64,000 bases of DNA from Sinorhizobium kostiense (GTDB taxonomy: Bacteria; Pseudomonadota; Alphaproteobacteria; Rhizobiales; Rhizobiaceae), in the NCBI RefSeq assembly GCF_017874595.1, contig NZ_JAGILA010000009.1, forward strand, positions 62,001 through 126,000. Reading direction: 5' to 3'. Of this stretch, positions 1-8,364 are shown in pieces (the stretch's first letter is position 1; every line of letters begins with the position of its first letter). Both the position numbers and the translations under genes were made by a program. The notes beneath the pieces are model-generated. The model did no database searches. It was not told the DNA's origin and saw only the letters and a program-made list of their open reading frames with translations.

Positions 1-2214
1 CCTCATCTGGCGATGGCGCGGGTCGAGACCATCGAAGACGCCAAGGCATTGCATGCGAAGTATGTCGCCAGGGCTGGTGCCGAGTTCAACCCGCAGCTCA
101 CCCACAGCAAGATGGGGGTGGCAGCCCGCCGGGAGGCCCTGCAAAAGCTACGTTCCGGCCAGGCGTCCATCATCGTTTGCGTCAACATGCTTGGCGAGGG
201 TTTCGACTTACCCGAACTCAAGATCGCGGCCTTGCACGACAAGCACAAGAGCGAGGCTATCACGCTGCAATTCGTAGGTCGGTTTACCCGCACGCGCACA
301 GACCTGGGCGATGCCACGGTGATCGCCAACATCGCGATGGACGACGTGAACGAAAGGCTAAAAGCACTTTACGCCGAGGATGCCGACTGGAACCACCTCC
401 TTAACGTGGTCGGTTTCAAGAAGACATTCGACGCCAAGCGCCGCGAGGACATCATAACCGGTCTTCTCGCTCCGCCGGAAAGCTTCCATGTAGAGAATTT
501 GCAGCCGCGGATGAGCACTATTGTCTATCGGACGACATGTGCCGAGTGGGATATTGCCGACATTGAGAACGCAATCGGTCCACACGCGATCATAGCGGAC
601 GGTCCCAGCATCAACCCGGAAGAGCGTTTGCTGATACTGGTAACTCGGGACGAGGAAGCGTTGCCGTGGACGAGTATCAAATTTCCTAGGAACGTGCAGT
701 ATAACCTGGTCATGGCTCACTGGGACGAGGAGCAGAACCTCCTCTTTATCAACACGTCCAGGAAGAAGGACCTCCACCTCCCCTTGGCGCGGGCCCTGGC
801 CGGACCGGATGTCCAGCGGATGAGCGGCGAGAATATCTTCCGGGTGCTCAGCGGCTTCGACCGCCTGATGTTGAGTAACCTCGGACTGAGCGAGGCGCAG
901 CGCAAGCCGGTCCGCTACTCGATGTTCATGGGTGTCGATATCGCCGACCAGCTAAATGCCTACGCCGGAAATCGGACCAAGACGCTCAACAACCTGTTCG
1001 GCCAGGGCTTCGTGGACGAAGAGAGGGTCGACGAGGATGGACTGATAGAAGGGTCGATCCGCGCACGATCGAGCATGGGGTGTTCGATCAAGGGAAAGAT
1101 CTGGTCGCAGTCGACCACGAACAATCCCGCGGAATGGATGCGCTGGTGCCAACAGCTGGGCGCCAAGCTGCTCGACGAGCGTATCACCACCGAACATATA
1201 CTGCGCAACCTTGTGAAGGCCGTCGGCTTGGATACGCTAACCGGCCACAAGACGCCGTTGGCCGTGGATTGGCCCGAGGATTTGCTGTTCGAGAACGAGG
1301 AGAAGGTTTCGATCATCGCTGGCGAGCAGGTTGCGCCATTCCATGAGTGTGACATCGAGTTGGAAAGCTTCGCCTCCGATGGTGGCGTGAAATTCCGGGT
1401 GACCAGCGACACATTCACAACTTCCTACACCTTCACCATCGAGCGAGGCATAGCCCAGTACACCCAGCGTGAAGGGGCCGAGCTGACGTTGAGGGTCGGA
1501 AAAAGGGAACGGCGGCTCGTCGACCTGTTTGCCGAAAGTCCACCGCACGTCTACCTCGCCGACGGTGACATGCTGGTGGGTGCCTCCCTGTTCATCGTGC
1601 CCAAACGGGAAGACGTGCTGCCGTTCGATTTGGACAGGATCGCTTCGGACAGCTGGCCCGGCGTCGACATCACGAAAGAATCCCAGGGGCCGACCAAACG
1701 CGCGGATTCAATCCAGCGACGGGTAATCAAGTCACTGTTGGATGAAGGTGGCTGGGACATCGTCTTTGACGATGACGGAGCCGGCGAGGTCGCGGATGTC
1801 GTCGCGATGAGATTGGAGGATGGTCGGCTCAAGGTTCATCTGTTCCACTGCAAGTATTCTTCCGAGCCTGTCGCCGGAGCACGCGTGGGCGACCTTTACG
1901 AGATCTGTGGCCAAGCGCAGAAATCCATCCGCTGGGCCGAACACCTCGGGGACATGCTCAAAAGGCTCCACCGCAGGGAGGCGGATCGCCTCAGGGCCGG
2001 AAAGGCGAGCCGATATGAACTAGGAGGTCAACAGACACTGGTGGCCTGGATCAACAAGTGGCGGCAGCTGCGACCGGACTTCACGATCACACTCGTCCAG
2101 CCGGGTTACTCGACGCGCCGGGCGGAAAGCGAACACCTCGAGCTGCTGGCCGCCACACAGGCATATCTCATGGACACCTATCGAATAGCGATGTTCGCTT
2201 GGTTCAACGAGTAG
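1..2214 (+). CDS. SF2 helicase with probable C-terminal nuclease domain (5' end outside window)
   Basis: The reading frame is open from the first base, so the N-terminal part, including the Walker A and DEAD/DEAH motifs, lies outside the window. The visible 737 residues begin in the second RecA-like domain. Motif V reads MLGEGFDLPEL and motif VI reads QFVGRFTRT, both typical of superfamily II helicases. Near residues 595-620 a VADVVAM strand followed by LFHCKYS resembles the core of a PD-(D/E)XK nuclease fold, so this may be a helicase-nuclease of a restriction or phage-defence type. The middle 400 residues match nothing I recognise. The helicase call is firm; the nuclease and the defence role are inference. 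No overlapping partner gene follows. Confidence 0.75.
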   Translation, partial: PHLAMARVETIEDAKALHAKYVARAGAEFNPQLTHSKMGVAARREALQKLRSGQASIIVCVNMLGEGFDLPELKIAALHDKHKSEAITLQFVGRFTRTRTDLGDATVIANIAMDDVNERLKALYAEDADWNHLLNVVGFKKTFDAKRREDIITGLLAPPESFHVENLQPRMSTIVYRTTCAEWDIADIENAIGPHAIIADGPSINPEERLLILVTRDEEALPWTSIKFPRNVQYNLVMAHWDEEQNLLFINTSRKKDLHLPLARALAGPDVQRMSGENIFRVLSGFDRLMLSNLGLSEAQRKPVRYSMFMGVDIADQLNAYAGNRTKTLNNLFGQGFVDEERVDEDGLIEGSIRARSSMGCSIKGKIWSQSTTNNPAEWMRWCQQLGAKLLDERITTEHILRNLVKAVGLDTLTGHKTPLAVDWPEDLLFENEEKVSIIAGEQVAPFHECDIELESFASDGGVKFRVTSDTFTTSYTFTIERGIAQYTQREGAELTLRVGKRERRLVDLFAESPPHVYLADGDMLVGASLFIVPKREDVLPFDLDRIASDSWPGVDITKESQGPTKRADSIQRRVIKSLLDEGGWDIVFDDDGAGEVADVVAMRLEDGRLKVHLFHCKYSSEPVAGARVGDLYEICGQAQKSIRWAEHLGDMLKRLHRREADRLRAGKASRYELGGQQTLVAWINKWRQLRPDFTITLVQPGYSTRRAESEHLELLAATQAYLMDTYRIAMFAWFNE

Positions 2215-2870
2215 CGACTGAACGGCAAAGAAAGGCAGCTATTTCGTCCCAACGCCTGGGAGCAGACAGTCCGCTCTCGGCCCCAAATCTGTCGTTCCAC
2301 TCAGGCCGAGCAGAGGTCCGCTACTGGGTAGTTGAGACGGAGGGATTTTGTAACAACAGGGTCGGTGGTTCTGATCCCCTCAAGGCGAGGGATAGGAGTC
2401 GGCATCCCGGACTGGGCGGCATGTTGCTGGCTGTCTCAGTCGGGTGGGAACGAGACTTCAGCTCACCAGCTATCCGACGACACGTGTGCGCCAGGAGCGA
2501 CCATTGCCAAAATCGAATACTCTAACACATTCGGGGCCGTCTCCCGCCAGACCGGTTCAGGGCCACGGCAGATACATGGCCGTCCTTCATCTCCATCGGC
2601 GCGATGCCACTGCACCCGCTCTCACTTCGTCCATTCTTTAGGGCTATAAACCCTCCCGGAATTGGCCCGTCAATCGTTCCCTATTGACAGTCGTTTACCG
2701 CCGGGGTGTGGTGCCGGCCGGGCACCGCCAATTTGTCGGCCCGGAGAGTGACGCGATTCGGAGCGAGCCCGCAGGCCAAGGTGCAGTCTGGTCAAAGGCT
2801 TGCGGGCGATGCTATCTTTCTAGTGGAACCCGCGCCGGCATTGGGCGCAGGAATATACGGGGGCAGAGAC
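2215..2870. other. Intergenic region without a supported gene
   Basis: This 656-base stretch has several short overlapping frames but none with a convincing start site or recognisable protein. A segment near 2371-2400 (CCCCTCAAGGCGAGGGAT) is similar to one near 36894-36915 (CCCTTCAAGGCGAGGGAT), suggesting a degenerate intergenic repeat. Otherwise I see nothing specific in it. Confidence 0.4.
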
Positions 2871-3665
2871 TTGAGCCATTCTGTTGCGATTGCGCTGCCG
2901 TGGGGACAGGAATCGGTAGGCTATTTCGCCAAACAGCCGGCACGGCGGTTGCTGGTGTTTGTGCATGGCTTCGGGGGTAATGCGTTGAAAACCTGGGCCG
3001 GTACGGAAGCGGCACTAGCAGCTGACTCCCGGGCCGGGACTTGCGACCTAGCCTATTTCGGCTATCCCAGCTTCAGCGCCCAGCCAGAAATGTCGGCGGG
3101 CACCCTTAGGCACTTCCTCGACGAAGCGGCCGGAGCTAGCGCCGAGTGGAACGCGCTTGCCAGCCGCGCGCTCGGTGGAGCGGTTCTCCGCGAGTATGAC
3201 GAAGTAACGGTGATCGCCCATTCACTGGGAGCGCCTGTATCACGCCGAGCGTTGCTAGATGCAATCCGCAACCAAGCGTCCTGGGCGGGAAAGACACGGC
3301 TGCAGCTTTTTGCACCCGCGCACATGGGAGCCTATCTTAACAAAGTGCGCAAGGAACTCGGGATAGCCTCGCGTCTGATCGCATCGCTGACCGCCTTGAC
3401 CAAATTCGGCGTTCTCTCGCTCGACGGGCTGGAGCCGGGCAGCCCCTTCCTCACCCAGTTGATGGAGGATTCCAGCAAAGAACTCGCGAACGGTTGGGAT
3501 GCGCAGGTCAAAGCGCGGCAGGTGATCTTTGGCGATAGGGAAAACGTGGTCATGGTCCAGCGCTTTCTGGAGGATCCTCCGCACACCGTCTGGCCCGGGC
3601 ATGGGCACTGCTCCGTCTGCCGTTGCGATAAAACTGCCCCGGCTATTGCGAGCCAGCTGGCATGA
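2871..3665 (+). CDS. Alpha/beta hydrolase (lipase/esterase-like)
   Basis: This is a serine hydrolase of about 264 residues. The oxyanion strand reads LLVFVHGFGGN near residues 23-33, and the nucleophile elbow reads VIAHSLGAPV, a variant of GxSxG with Ala in the first position. A C-terminal VWPGHGH could supply the catalytic His. The TTG at 2871 is preferred because GGGGGCAG lies 6-7 bases upstream and the protein then starts just before the hydrolase core; a GTG at 2706 would add 55 residues of unlike composition. The stop overlaps the next gene's start (ATGA), so the two are probably co-translated. No signal peptide is seen, so it is likely cytoplasmic. Substrate unknown. Confidence 0.7.
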   Translation: MSHSVAIALPWGQESVGYFAKQPARRLLVFVHGFGGNALKTWAGTEAALAADSRAGTCDLAYFGYPSFSAQPEMSAGTLRHFLDEAAGASAEWNALASRALGGAVLREYDEVTVIAHSLGAPVSRRALLDAIRNQASWAGKTRLQLFAPAHMGAYLNKVRKELGIASRLIASLTALTKFGVLSLDGLEPGSPFLTQLMEDSSKELANGWDAQVKARQVIFGDRENVVMVQRFLEDPPHTVWPGHGHCSVCRCDKTAPAIASQLA

Positions 3666-4639
3666 CAGAGATCTGCCTGACCGGGAATGCAACCAGTCTG
3701 CTGCGCGATGTCGAGCATGCCTATGCGGTGGGCGAAAAGGTCGCGGGGCTAAAGCCGGTGTTCAGCCAAGGCGCTATCGATCCGTTTAGAGTGTTCCGTT
3801 CGCACAGGGTTGTCGCGAACGACATTGTAAAGGGGAAGGACGTGGTTTGGCGGGAGCAACTCGACCTTTTGCTTGGAGCGCTGTCAGCGCTCCATATCGG
3901 CGGACTGCAGGCCGAGGGCGCGGAGATCTGGAGCGATCCTGAGGGCCAGTTCGTTTGGGAGTTGCTGCGCCATTCTGCCGTGGTCGCCTACTATGAACGG
4001 CACTACCCATTCGCGCCGCCGCTGTTGGTACGCGCCGCAGGAGACAGGCGGCTATCCGACACCTATCGCTCGCAGTGGCAGGCTGAGCTGGAGCAAGAAG
4101 GCTTCGACGCGACCTATCGCCAATTCCTCCATCTTAACGCTCGTTTCATTGCCAACGATGTGATTGGATATTTCATTGAATTGCTCGACGATTTTTATGT
4201 GTTCGACACCCACATCGATGAATTCCGTCGGGTGCTTGAACAGCCTGCACGGCTTGAAGGTTGGCTGACGACGCCCGATCGCTGGCAACTGCTCGAGGGG
4301 ATGGCATCGTTCTACGAGTTTGCGCTCGATCTCGATCAATACCTCGCCGCGCTGGAGTTTCCTATGCTGCGCGGGCACGTTTGGCTGCATTTCGCCTACT
4401 GGTTCGGCAATGGCGGCTCGCGGATGGAGGAGGTGGCGCTGTGGCTTCAGAATGCCGTATCCCACGCTGCAGTCGATGAATCCATCGACGGTACCGAGCT
4501 AGGTGAGGCCTTGGCCCGCCTGCGCGATCCGCAACGCTACCCGTTAGCGCTGCTCGAGCAAACCGCTGATGTGCTAGGTCCCTGGCTTGAAACGAGCGGC
4601 GTGGGCGAGCAATTGAGCGCCGGCTCTAGATCGCTTTGA
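3662..4639 (+). CDS. Unknown helical protein coupled to the alpha/beta hydrolase
   Basis: I do not recognise this 325-residue protein. It is rich in Leu, Ala, Glu and aromatic residues and reads as almost wholly alpha-helical, with no transmembrane segment, signal peptide or enzymatic motif that I can identify. Its ATG overlaps the hydrolase stop by four bases (ATGA), the arrangement expected of translationally coupled partners. A plausible role is a regulator, inhibitor or sensor for the hydrolase, but that rests on context only. The pair lies between a helicase-nuclease gene and a caspase operon, which suggests membership of a defence island. Confidence 0.65.
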   Translation: MTEICLTGNATSLLRDVEHAYAVGEKVAGLKPVFSQGAIDPFRVFRSHRVVANDIVKGKDVVWREQLDLLLGALSALHIGGLQAEGAEIWSDPEGQFVWELLRHSAVVAYYERHYPFAPPLLVRAAGDRRLSDTYRSQWQAELEQEGFDATYRQFLHLNARFIANDVIGYFIELLDDFYVFDTHIDEFRRVLEQPARLEGWLTTPDRWQLLEGMASFYEFALDLDQYLAALEFPMLRGHVWLHFAYWFGNGGSRMEEVALWLQNAVSHAAVDESIDGTELGEALARLRDPQRYPLALLEQTADVLGPWLETSGVGEQLSAGSRSL

Positions 4640-5004
4640 AGCGCAGCGGCAGCCTGTTCGTTCCTCCCAAAAGTGCTCTTCGACCGCTTCTTAACCAGGC
4701 GGGATGGAAGCGGTACTTCGTCCGTCGCTGCGACATTCGACCGATTTCGCCCCAAAGCCGCAGCTCGCGCGCATAGATTGATCAGTCGAAAGCCAGCGTT
4801 CCGGTCAGCTCGTCATTGTAGTCGGGTTGGCCGCACCAGCAGATGAACTGCCGCTTTCGGGGCAGGCGAACTGGCTCGAAACGACTTGAAAGGGGGCGCC
4901 CAGCGGTCGTTCGTGAACCGTGGCTGGAAAGTTTGTTTCCGGCTCGCACCGCAAATCCCGGCCGATATAAACGAGCGGCAGCAATGGGGTCGAGGGGAGC
5001 CGTC

Positions 5005-5061
5005 CTTCACGAGCCCTGTACACGGCTTGTTGCGAGGATGTTCACGTTCTGGGGCCAAAAA
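5005..5061 (+). repeat. 57-bp interspersed repeat, copy A
   Basis: The segment from CTTCACGAGCCC to GGGGCCAAAAA recurs at 37076-37131 with three substitutions and one missing G, in the same orientation and 32 kb away. Both copies lie in non-coding DNA. It could be a rhizobial intergenic element, a recombination or attachment sequence, or part of a conserved RNA; the window alone cannot decide. Confidence 0.8.
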
Positions 5062-5268
5062 CATTGCATAATATATCGACTGGATACTGCGCGCGCTAAT
5101 CCTTCCGCGGCATGCCCGCCTAGGCCAGTATATCAAGACCGTGTTTTGCAAAAATGAGAAACAGGCGCGATGCGGCCGAGCGCCCCGCATTGAGGCTGCT
5201 TTCGAGCGTCCGGAGGCATTCTCTCAGAGATCCCTCCTACGGCCGCGGAATGTGAGCGCCTTTGGTAG

Positions 5269-5296
5269 GCCCGCCACCGTGCTTCGGTGGTCGGGC
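5269..5296. other. Strong stem-loop downstream of the caspase operon
   Basis: GCCCG-CCACCG pairs with CGGTGG-(T)-CGGGC around a five-base loop, giving an 11-bp stem with a single bulged T. It lies about 70 bases beyond the stop codon of the leftward operon. No U-run follows on either strand, so it is not a textbook intrinsic terminator; it may protect the mRNA 3' end or belong to a structured RNA. Confidence 0.5.
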
Positions 5297-5365
5297 GGTT
5301 CGGGCGTACGGTTCCCCTTGGGACGGTGAACGAGGCGACAATGTTACTTGTTTGGCTGACTTGGA

Positions 5366-7159
5366 TTAAAAGTTCTTTATAATATGCGGAGCGTCGCTCA
5401 GTTCGGCTAAATCCAATTCAAGTTCTACACCAGCTCCTGGTATCCACGCGCCGACGGTAAATCCACCGTAGCACCCCAGTTCGATCCGTGCTCTATAACC
5501 ACGAAATATCGTGCGAATGCGGTCCGGGTGAAATGTCGGGTGAAGGAAGAATTCAACCGGTTCGTCATAGCTGCTCGAAATCAGGTCAGGGTCTGCTTCC
5601 ACTGTTAAGACGACGGTAACCCAGGAACGATTGGCTGCATTTGGTATGAATTCTGCGGATAGCAAGTATCCCTCGCGAGATGCCGATCCTCCCCAGCGCC
5701 CTTTGTGAGGATCATTCGCCTCCAGGATTTGCATTGATACCGCGTTTGGATCTTGACGAATCCGGGTCAGTAGTTCGCGTGATGGTGCCTGCGTTTCGTT
5801 TTCTGATATAGCTGGCGAAAGCAATACACCGTCGTCCGAATAGGTCGGCTGTGATGCTAGATCGGAACCAAATGGGCGAGATTTGGCCGGCCGGGTAGCT
5901 GGACTTTGTACGCCAAATCGCCCCGCATGGAGGCGCCCGCGGAATACGACCTTGCTGAATCTCTCATCAATGTTCCCGAGAGAAGGCTGCAACTTGTTCC
6001 CTGTCACTAACCAAGAAAAGCTCGCGCCGGCTGCTTTTTGAGCAGGCATGCGCAGCTTCCACTTGGCTAACTCATCCGTTGCCTTCTCACTAACTGCAGC
6101 CGTCCCGGACTTGGAGAGTGCGTTCAGCATGTCACCTACGATCTGCGCCGTATAAGCGAAGTAGGGCATCCCAAGTCGCCTGCATTTTGCGATCAAGTCG
6201 AGAGCTATGGCACCCGCTGCTGCTTGTTCCGCTTTCTCCGCAGGCGCAACGTCGATATGATTTCTAGCAGACAAGGCGAGTAGGTCGGGTATCCAATCGA
6301 AGTCTGCAACAAGTTGATCAATTTTACTTCGGGGCGTGGCTCTTTCGAGTTCAGGGAATCGCAATGCCAAAAGTGCGACGGCGATTTCGAGCCAAGGATC
6401 GGTGTCCGAGGAGCTTGCTTCCATCGAAAGCTCACCGCCTTGTTCCAACTGTTCCATGGTGATCTGTTTAGCCTCGGCGACACTTCCTGCGTACAGTGCC
6501 TGGACCAAGGCTCGTCGAGACATTTCAGCCGGAAACACTATTGCGGTGATGTCTGAAGAAGGAGTACTTCGCAGTAACACCTTCGTGCCGCCGTTGAAGA
6601 GGGGCAGCATTAGCCGCTCGTTTCTAAGCCCGCTCACCGCGTATTCTAGCCGCAAGCGTCCATGTTCGCGGTCAAGGCCGCCGCCCGGTCGCTGGATCAG
6701 CAACTCCGCTAAACTACCCAATATAGTAACGACCGGTTCAGGGTGCGACCTATAGGGACGCCAGCCTCCAACTCGGCCCGGAAGCGTGTCTTGCGATATG
6801 GCGATGGAAAGCCACCGACTAGGGGCGGAGGTCTCCGCGGCCGCGGATGAAACCTCGGTCGATAACTGCACGGCGTCGATAATGTTATTCAGGAAAGCAT
6901 CGCCGGTTACGGCGAGCTCACGAAGTGTTGGAAGGCGAACATGGTTTGCCTCGCCATCGTGAACGGCAAATGTAACGCTGCGAGCCAACTGTCCCAATGG
7001 CTCGACAGTTGCTGTGTAAATACCGGGCGGCACGTCGAATTGGCAGGTCGTCTTGGTGGGCGTCGCGAGCCATTCCCCAACCTGTGCTTCCTGCCCGAGT
7101 ATCCTTATACGGCCTATGGACATATCCGAAGGTGCGACGATGCTGAGTGTGCTCGTCAT
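5366..7159 (-). CDS. Protein with C-terminal YEATS-like domain, third gene of the caspase operon
   Basis: This 597-residue protein starts with a probable beta-sandwich module (residues 1-75, with VPPGIYTATVEPLG), continues with a long mixed and helical middle region (about 80-400), and has a Ser/Pro-rich linker near 420-470. The last 85 residues include a VEFFLHPTFHP segment and a GCYGGFTVGAW segment, followed by alternating ELELDL. That order resembles the YEATS immunoglobulin-like fold, in its prokaryotic form reported in conflict systems. The assignment is by eye and tentative. The ATG overlaps the caspase stop (ATGA, 7156-7159), so the two are coupled. It may be the sensor or target-recognition part of the system. 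No signal peptide is visible. Confidence 0.7.
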   Translation of the reverse strand: MTSTLSIVAPSDMSIGRIRILGQEAQVGEWLATPTKTTCQFDVPPGIYTATVEPLGQLARSVTFAVHDGEANHVRLPTLRELAVTGDAFLNNIIDAVQLSTEVSSAAAETSAPSRWLSIAISQDTLPGRVGGWRPYRSHPEPVVTILGSLAELLIQRPGGGLDREHGRLRLEYAVSGLRNERLMLPLFNGGTKVLLRSTPSSDITAIVFPAEMSRRALVQALYAGSVAEAKQITMEQLEQGGELSMEASSSDTDPWLEIAVALLALRFPELERATPRSKIDQLVADFDWIPDLLALSARNHIDVAPAEKAEQAAAGAIALDLIAKCRRLGMPYFAYTAQIVGDMLNALSKSGTAAVSEKATDELAKWKLRMPAQKAAGASFSWLVTGNKLQPSLGNIDERFSKVVFRGRLHAGRFGVQSPATRPAKSRPFGSDLASQPTYSDDGVLLSPAISENETQAPSRELLTRIRQDPNAVSMQILEANDPHKGRWGGSASREGYLLSAEFIPNAANRSWVTVVLTVEADPDLISSSYDEPVEFFLHPTFHPDRIRTIFRGYRARIELGCYGGFTVGAWIPGAGVELELDLAELSDAPHIIKNF

Positions 7160-8364
7160 GGCACTGGGATCCTCTTATCGAATATGGGCCCAGATGGTTT
7201 TAGTTCGTACTGGCGGGGTTGTCCGTTTCCGTTATCGGCGATGAGGTAGTGGGGGCTGGGGCTGATATCAAACATCCATGTCGACGGATGGTTAAGCGGG
7301 CAACTTATAAGTAGAATCCCATTTGCGTCATGGACATGGAACCGATAAGTGGACATGAGGCGCTCGGGGTCTGTCAGGACGAATATTGGGATGCGAGGGT
7401 TCGGCGGAACCAAAAGCGGAAAATAGTTGTTTTGGTCGATCAACAGGACAGGTTCGAACGGCTCTGTGGTCCATGTAACGCGCCGGCCATACAAGTATTT
7501 CAGATCGGTGTGAAGTTTCCACTTTCCCGTGTCGACTACCCATTTTACGTCGTCAAATCGAGCCGACGCGCCGTCCAGTGCGTCTATGAGCACCTGAGTA
7601 AATCGCCCGATCGTTACCGAAGGATGCAGAGGATTCTTCCTGTCTTCAGGCCAGTCACCCTCGTACGCAAACATACCTGCTGATGCGGCGCTGATGAGTA
7701 ACACCTTCTCGCGCGCATATTTGAGTTGGTCTTGCTCCAAGGGACGTATTATGCGGATGCTTTCCGTATTACTAAGGGCAAAATCCTTTGAAAACTCCTG
7801 GCATGCGTCGACGAAAAAGTACGCAGCTCTTACGGCTTGATTAGCTTTGAAGGCCCTCGCCACTTCTGTCACATTGATGTGTGAGCCCCATGGATCTCTC
7901 TTGTCGGAGTTGAGATCGTCCAGAAATACAACGGCATCGTTTGCCCGTACTGCACCATGACCGCTGATGAAACAGAATGCTGAATCCCCTTCTTGGAAGC
8001 TGTCGACCCAATCCTCACCAGCACGCTCCACAGCGTCGCTTGAAGCGGGATGAACAGGCCCCCCTGGGAAGTCTTGAAAGGCATAGGGGATGCGGAGGTA
8101 ATCCGCCTCTCCATCAGTGACCAACAGGTGAATTGACGCCAGCTTTGGCGTTAACGCATCCCTGTTCACGTATAGCCAATCCGCCATTCTCCGGGCTGCT
8201 GAAGCCGCACAGGGAACGTCGGGGACGCCCAGTTTGTAGATGATACCTCTCCCTTCCTTCGCGGTCGGGTAACCGGCCACACCGACCACGAAGGCTCTCA
8301 TTGCAGGGCCTTCCACGCTCCTACTCCACGTAGGCCCGATCGGTTCCGGCTTTCCTTCTGGCAT
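7156..8364 (-). CDS. Caspase-like (peptidase C14 family) protease
   Basis: The 402-residue protein contains a caspase-hemoglobinase fold. An early AFVVGVAGYP strand precedes the catalytic histidine in FISGHGA (His136), and the catalytic cysteine is in YFFVDACQ (Cys188); both residues of the dyad are intact. The first 190 residues form the protease. The rest has no recognised domain but ends in beta-rich sequence including TYRFHVHDANG. The start at 8364 overlaps the upstream hydrolase stop (ATGA); an internal Met at residue 22 is a weaker alternative. Bacterial caspase-like proteases often act as effectors or activators in defence or regulated cell death. Here that role, and cleavage of a neighbour's product, is inference. 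Confidence 0.85.
   Translation of the reverse strand: MPEGKPEPIGPTWSRSVEGPAMRAFVVGVAGYPTAKEGRGIIYKLGVPDVPCAASAARRMADWLYVNRDALTPKLASIHLLVTDGEADYLRIPYAFQDFPGGPVHPASSDAVERAGEDWVDSFQEGDSAFCFISGHGAVRANDAVVFLDDLNSDKRDPWGSHINVTEVARAFKANQAVRAAYFFVDACQEFSKDFALSNTESIRIIRPLEQDQLKYAREKVLLISAASAGMFAYEGDWPEDRKNPLHPSVTIGRFTQVLIDALDGASARFDDVKWVVDTGKWKLHTDLKYLYGRRVTWTTEPFEPVLLIDQNNYFPLLVPPNPRIPIFVLTDPERLMSTYRFHVHDANGILLISCPLNHPSTWMFDISPSPHYLIADNGNGQPRQYELKPSGPIFDKRIPVP

Larger units (their letters stand above)
4640..5365. other. Intergenic region with a repeat copy and strong hairpins
   Basis: No convincing gene is present in these 726 bases between a rightward unit and the end of a leftward operon. The region contains one copy of a 57-bp repeat (5005-5061) and a strong stem-loop (5269-5296). 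A second small hairpin (GTTCCCCTTGGGAC) follows near 5311-5325. It may hold the end of the leftward operon transcript or a structured RNA. Confidence 0.5.
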
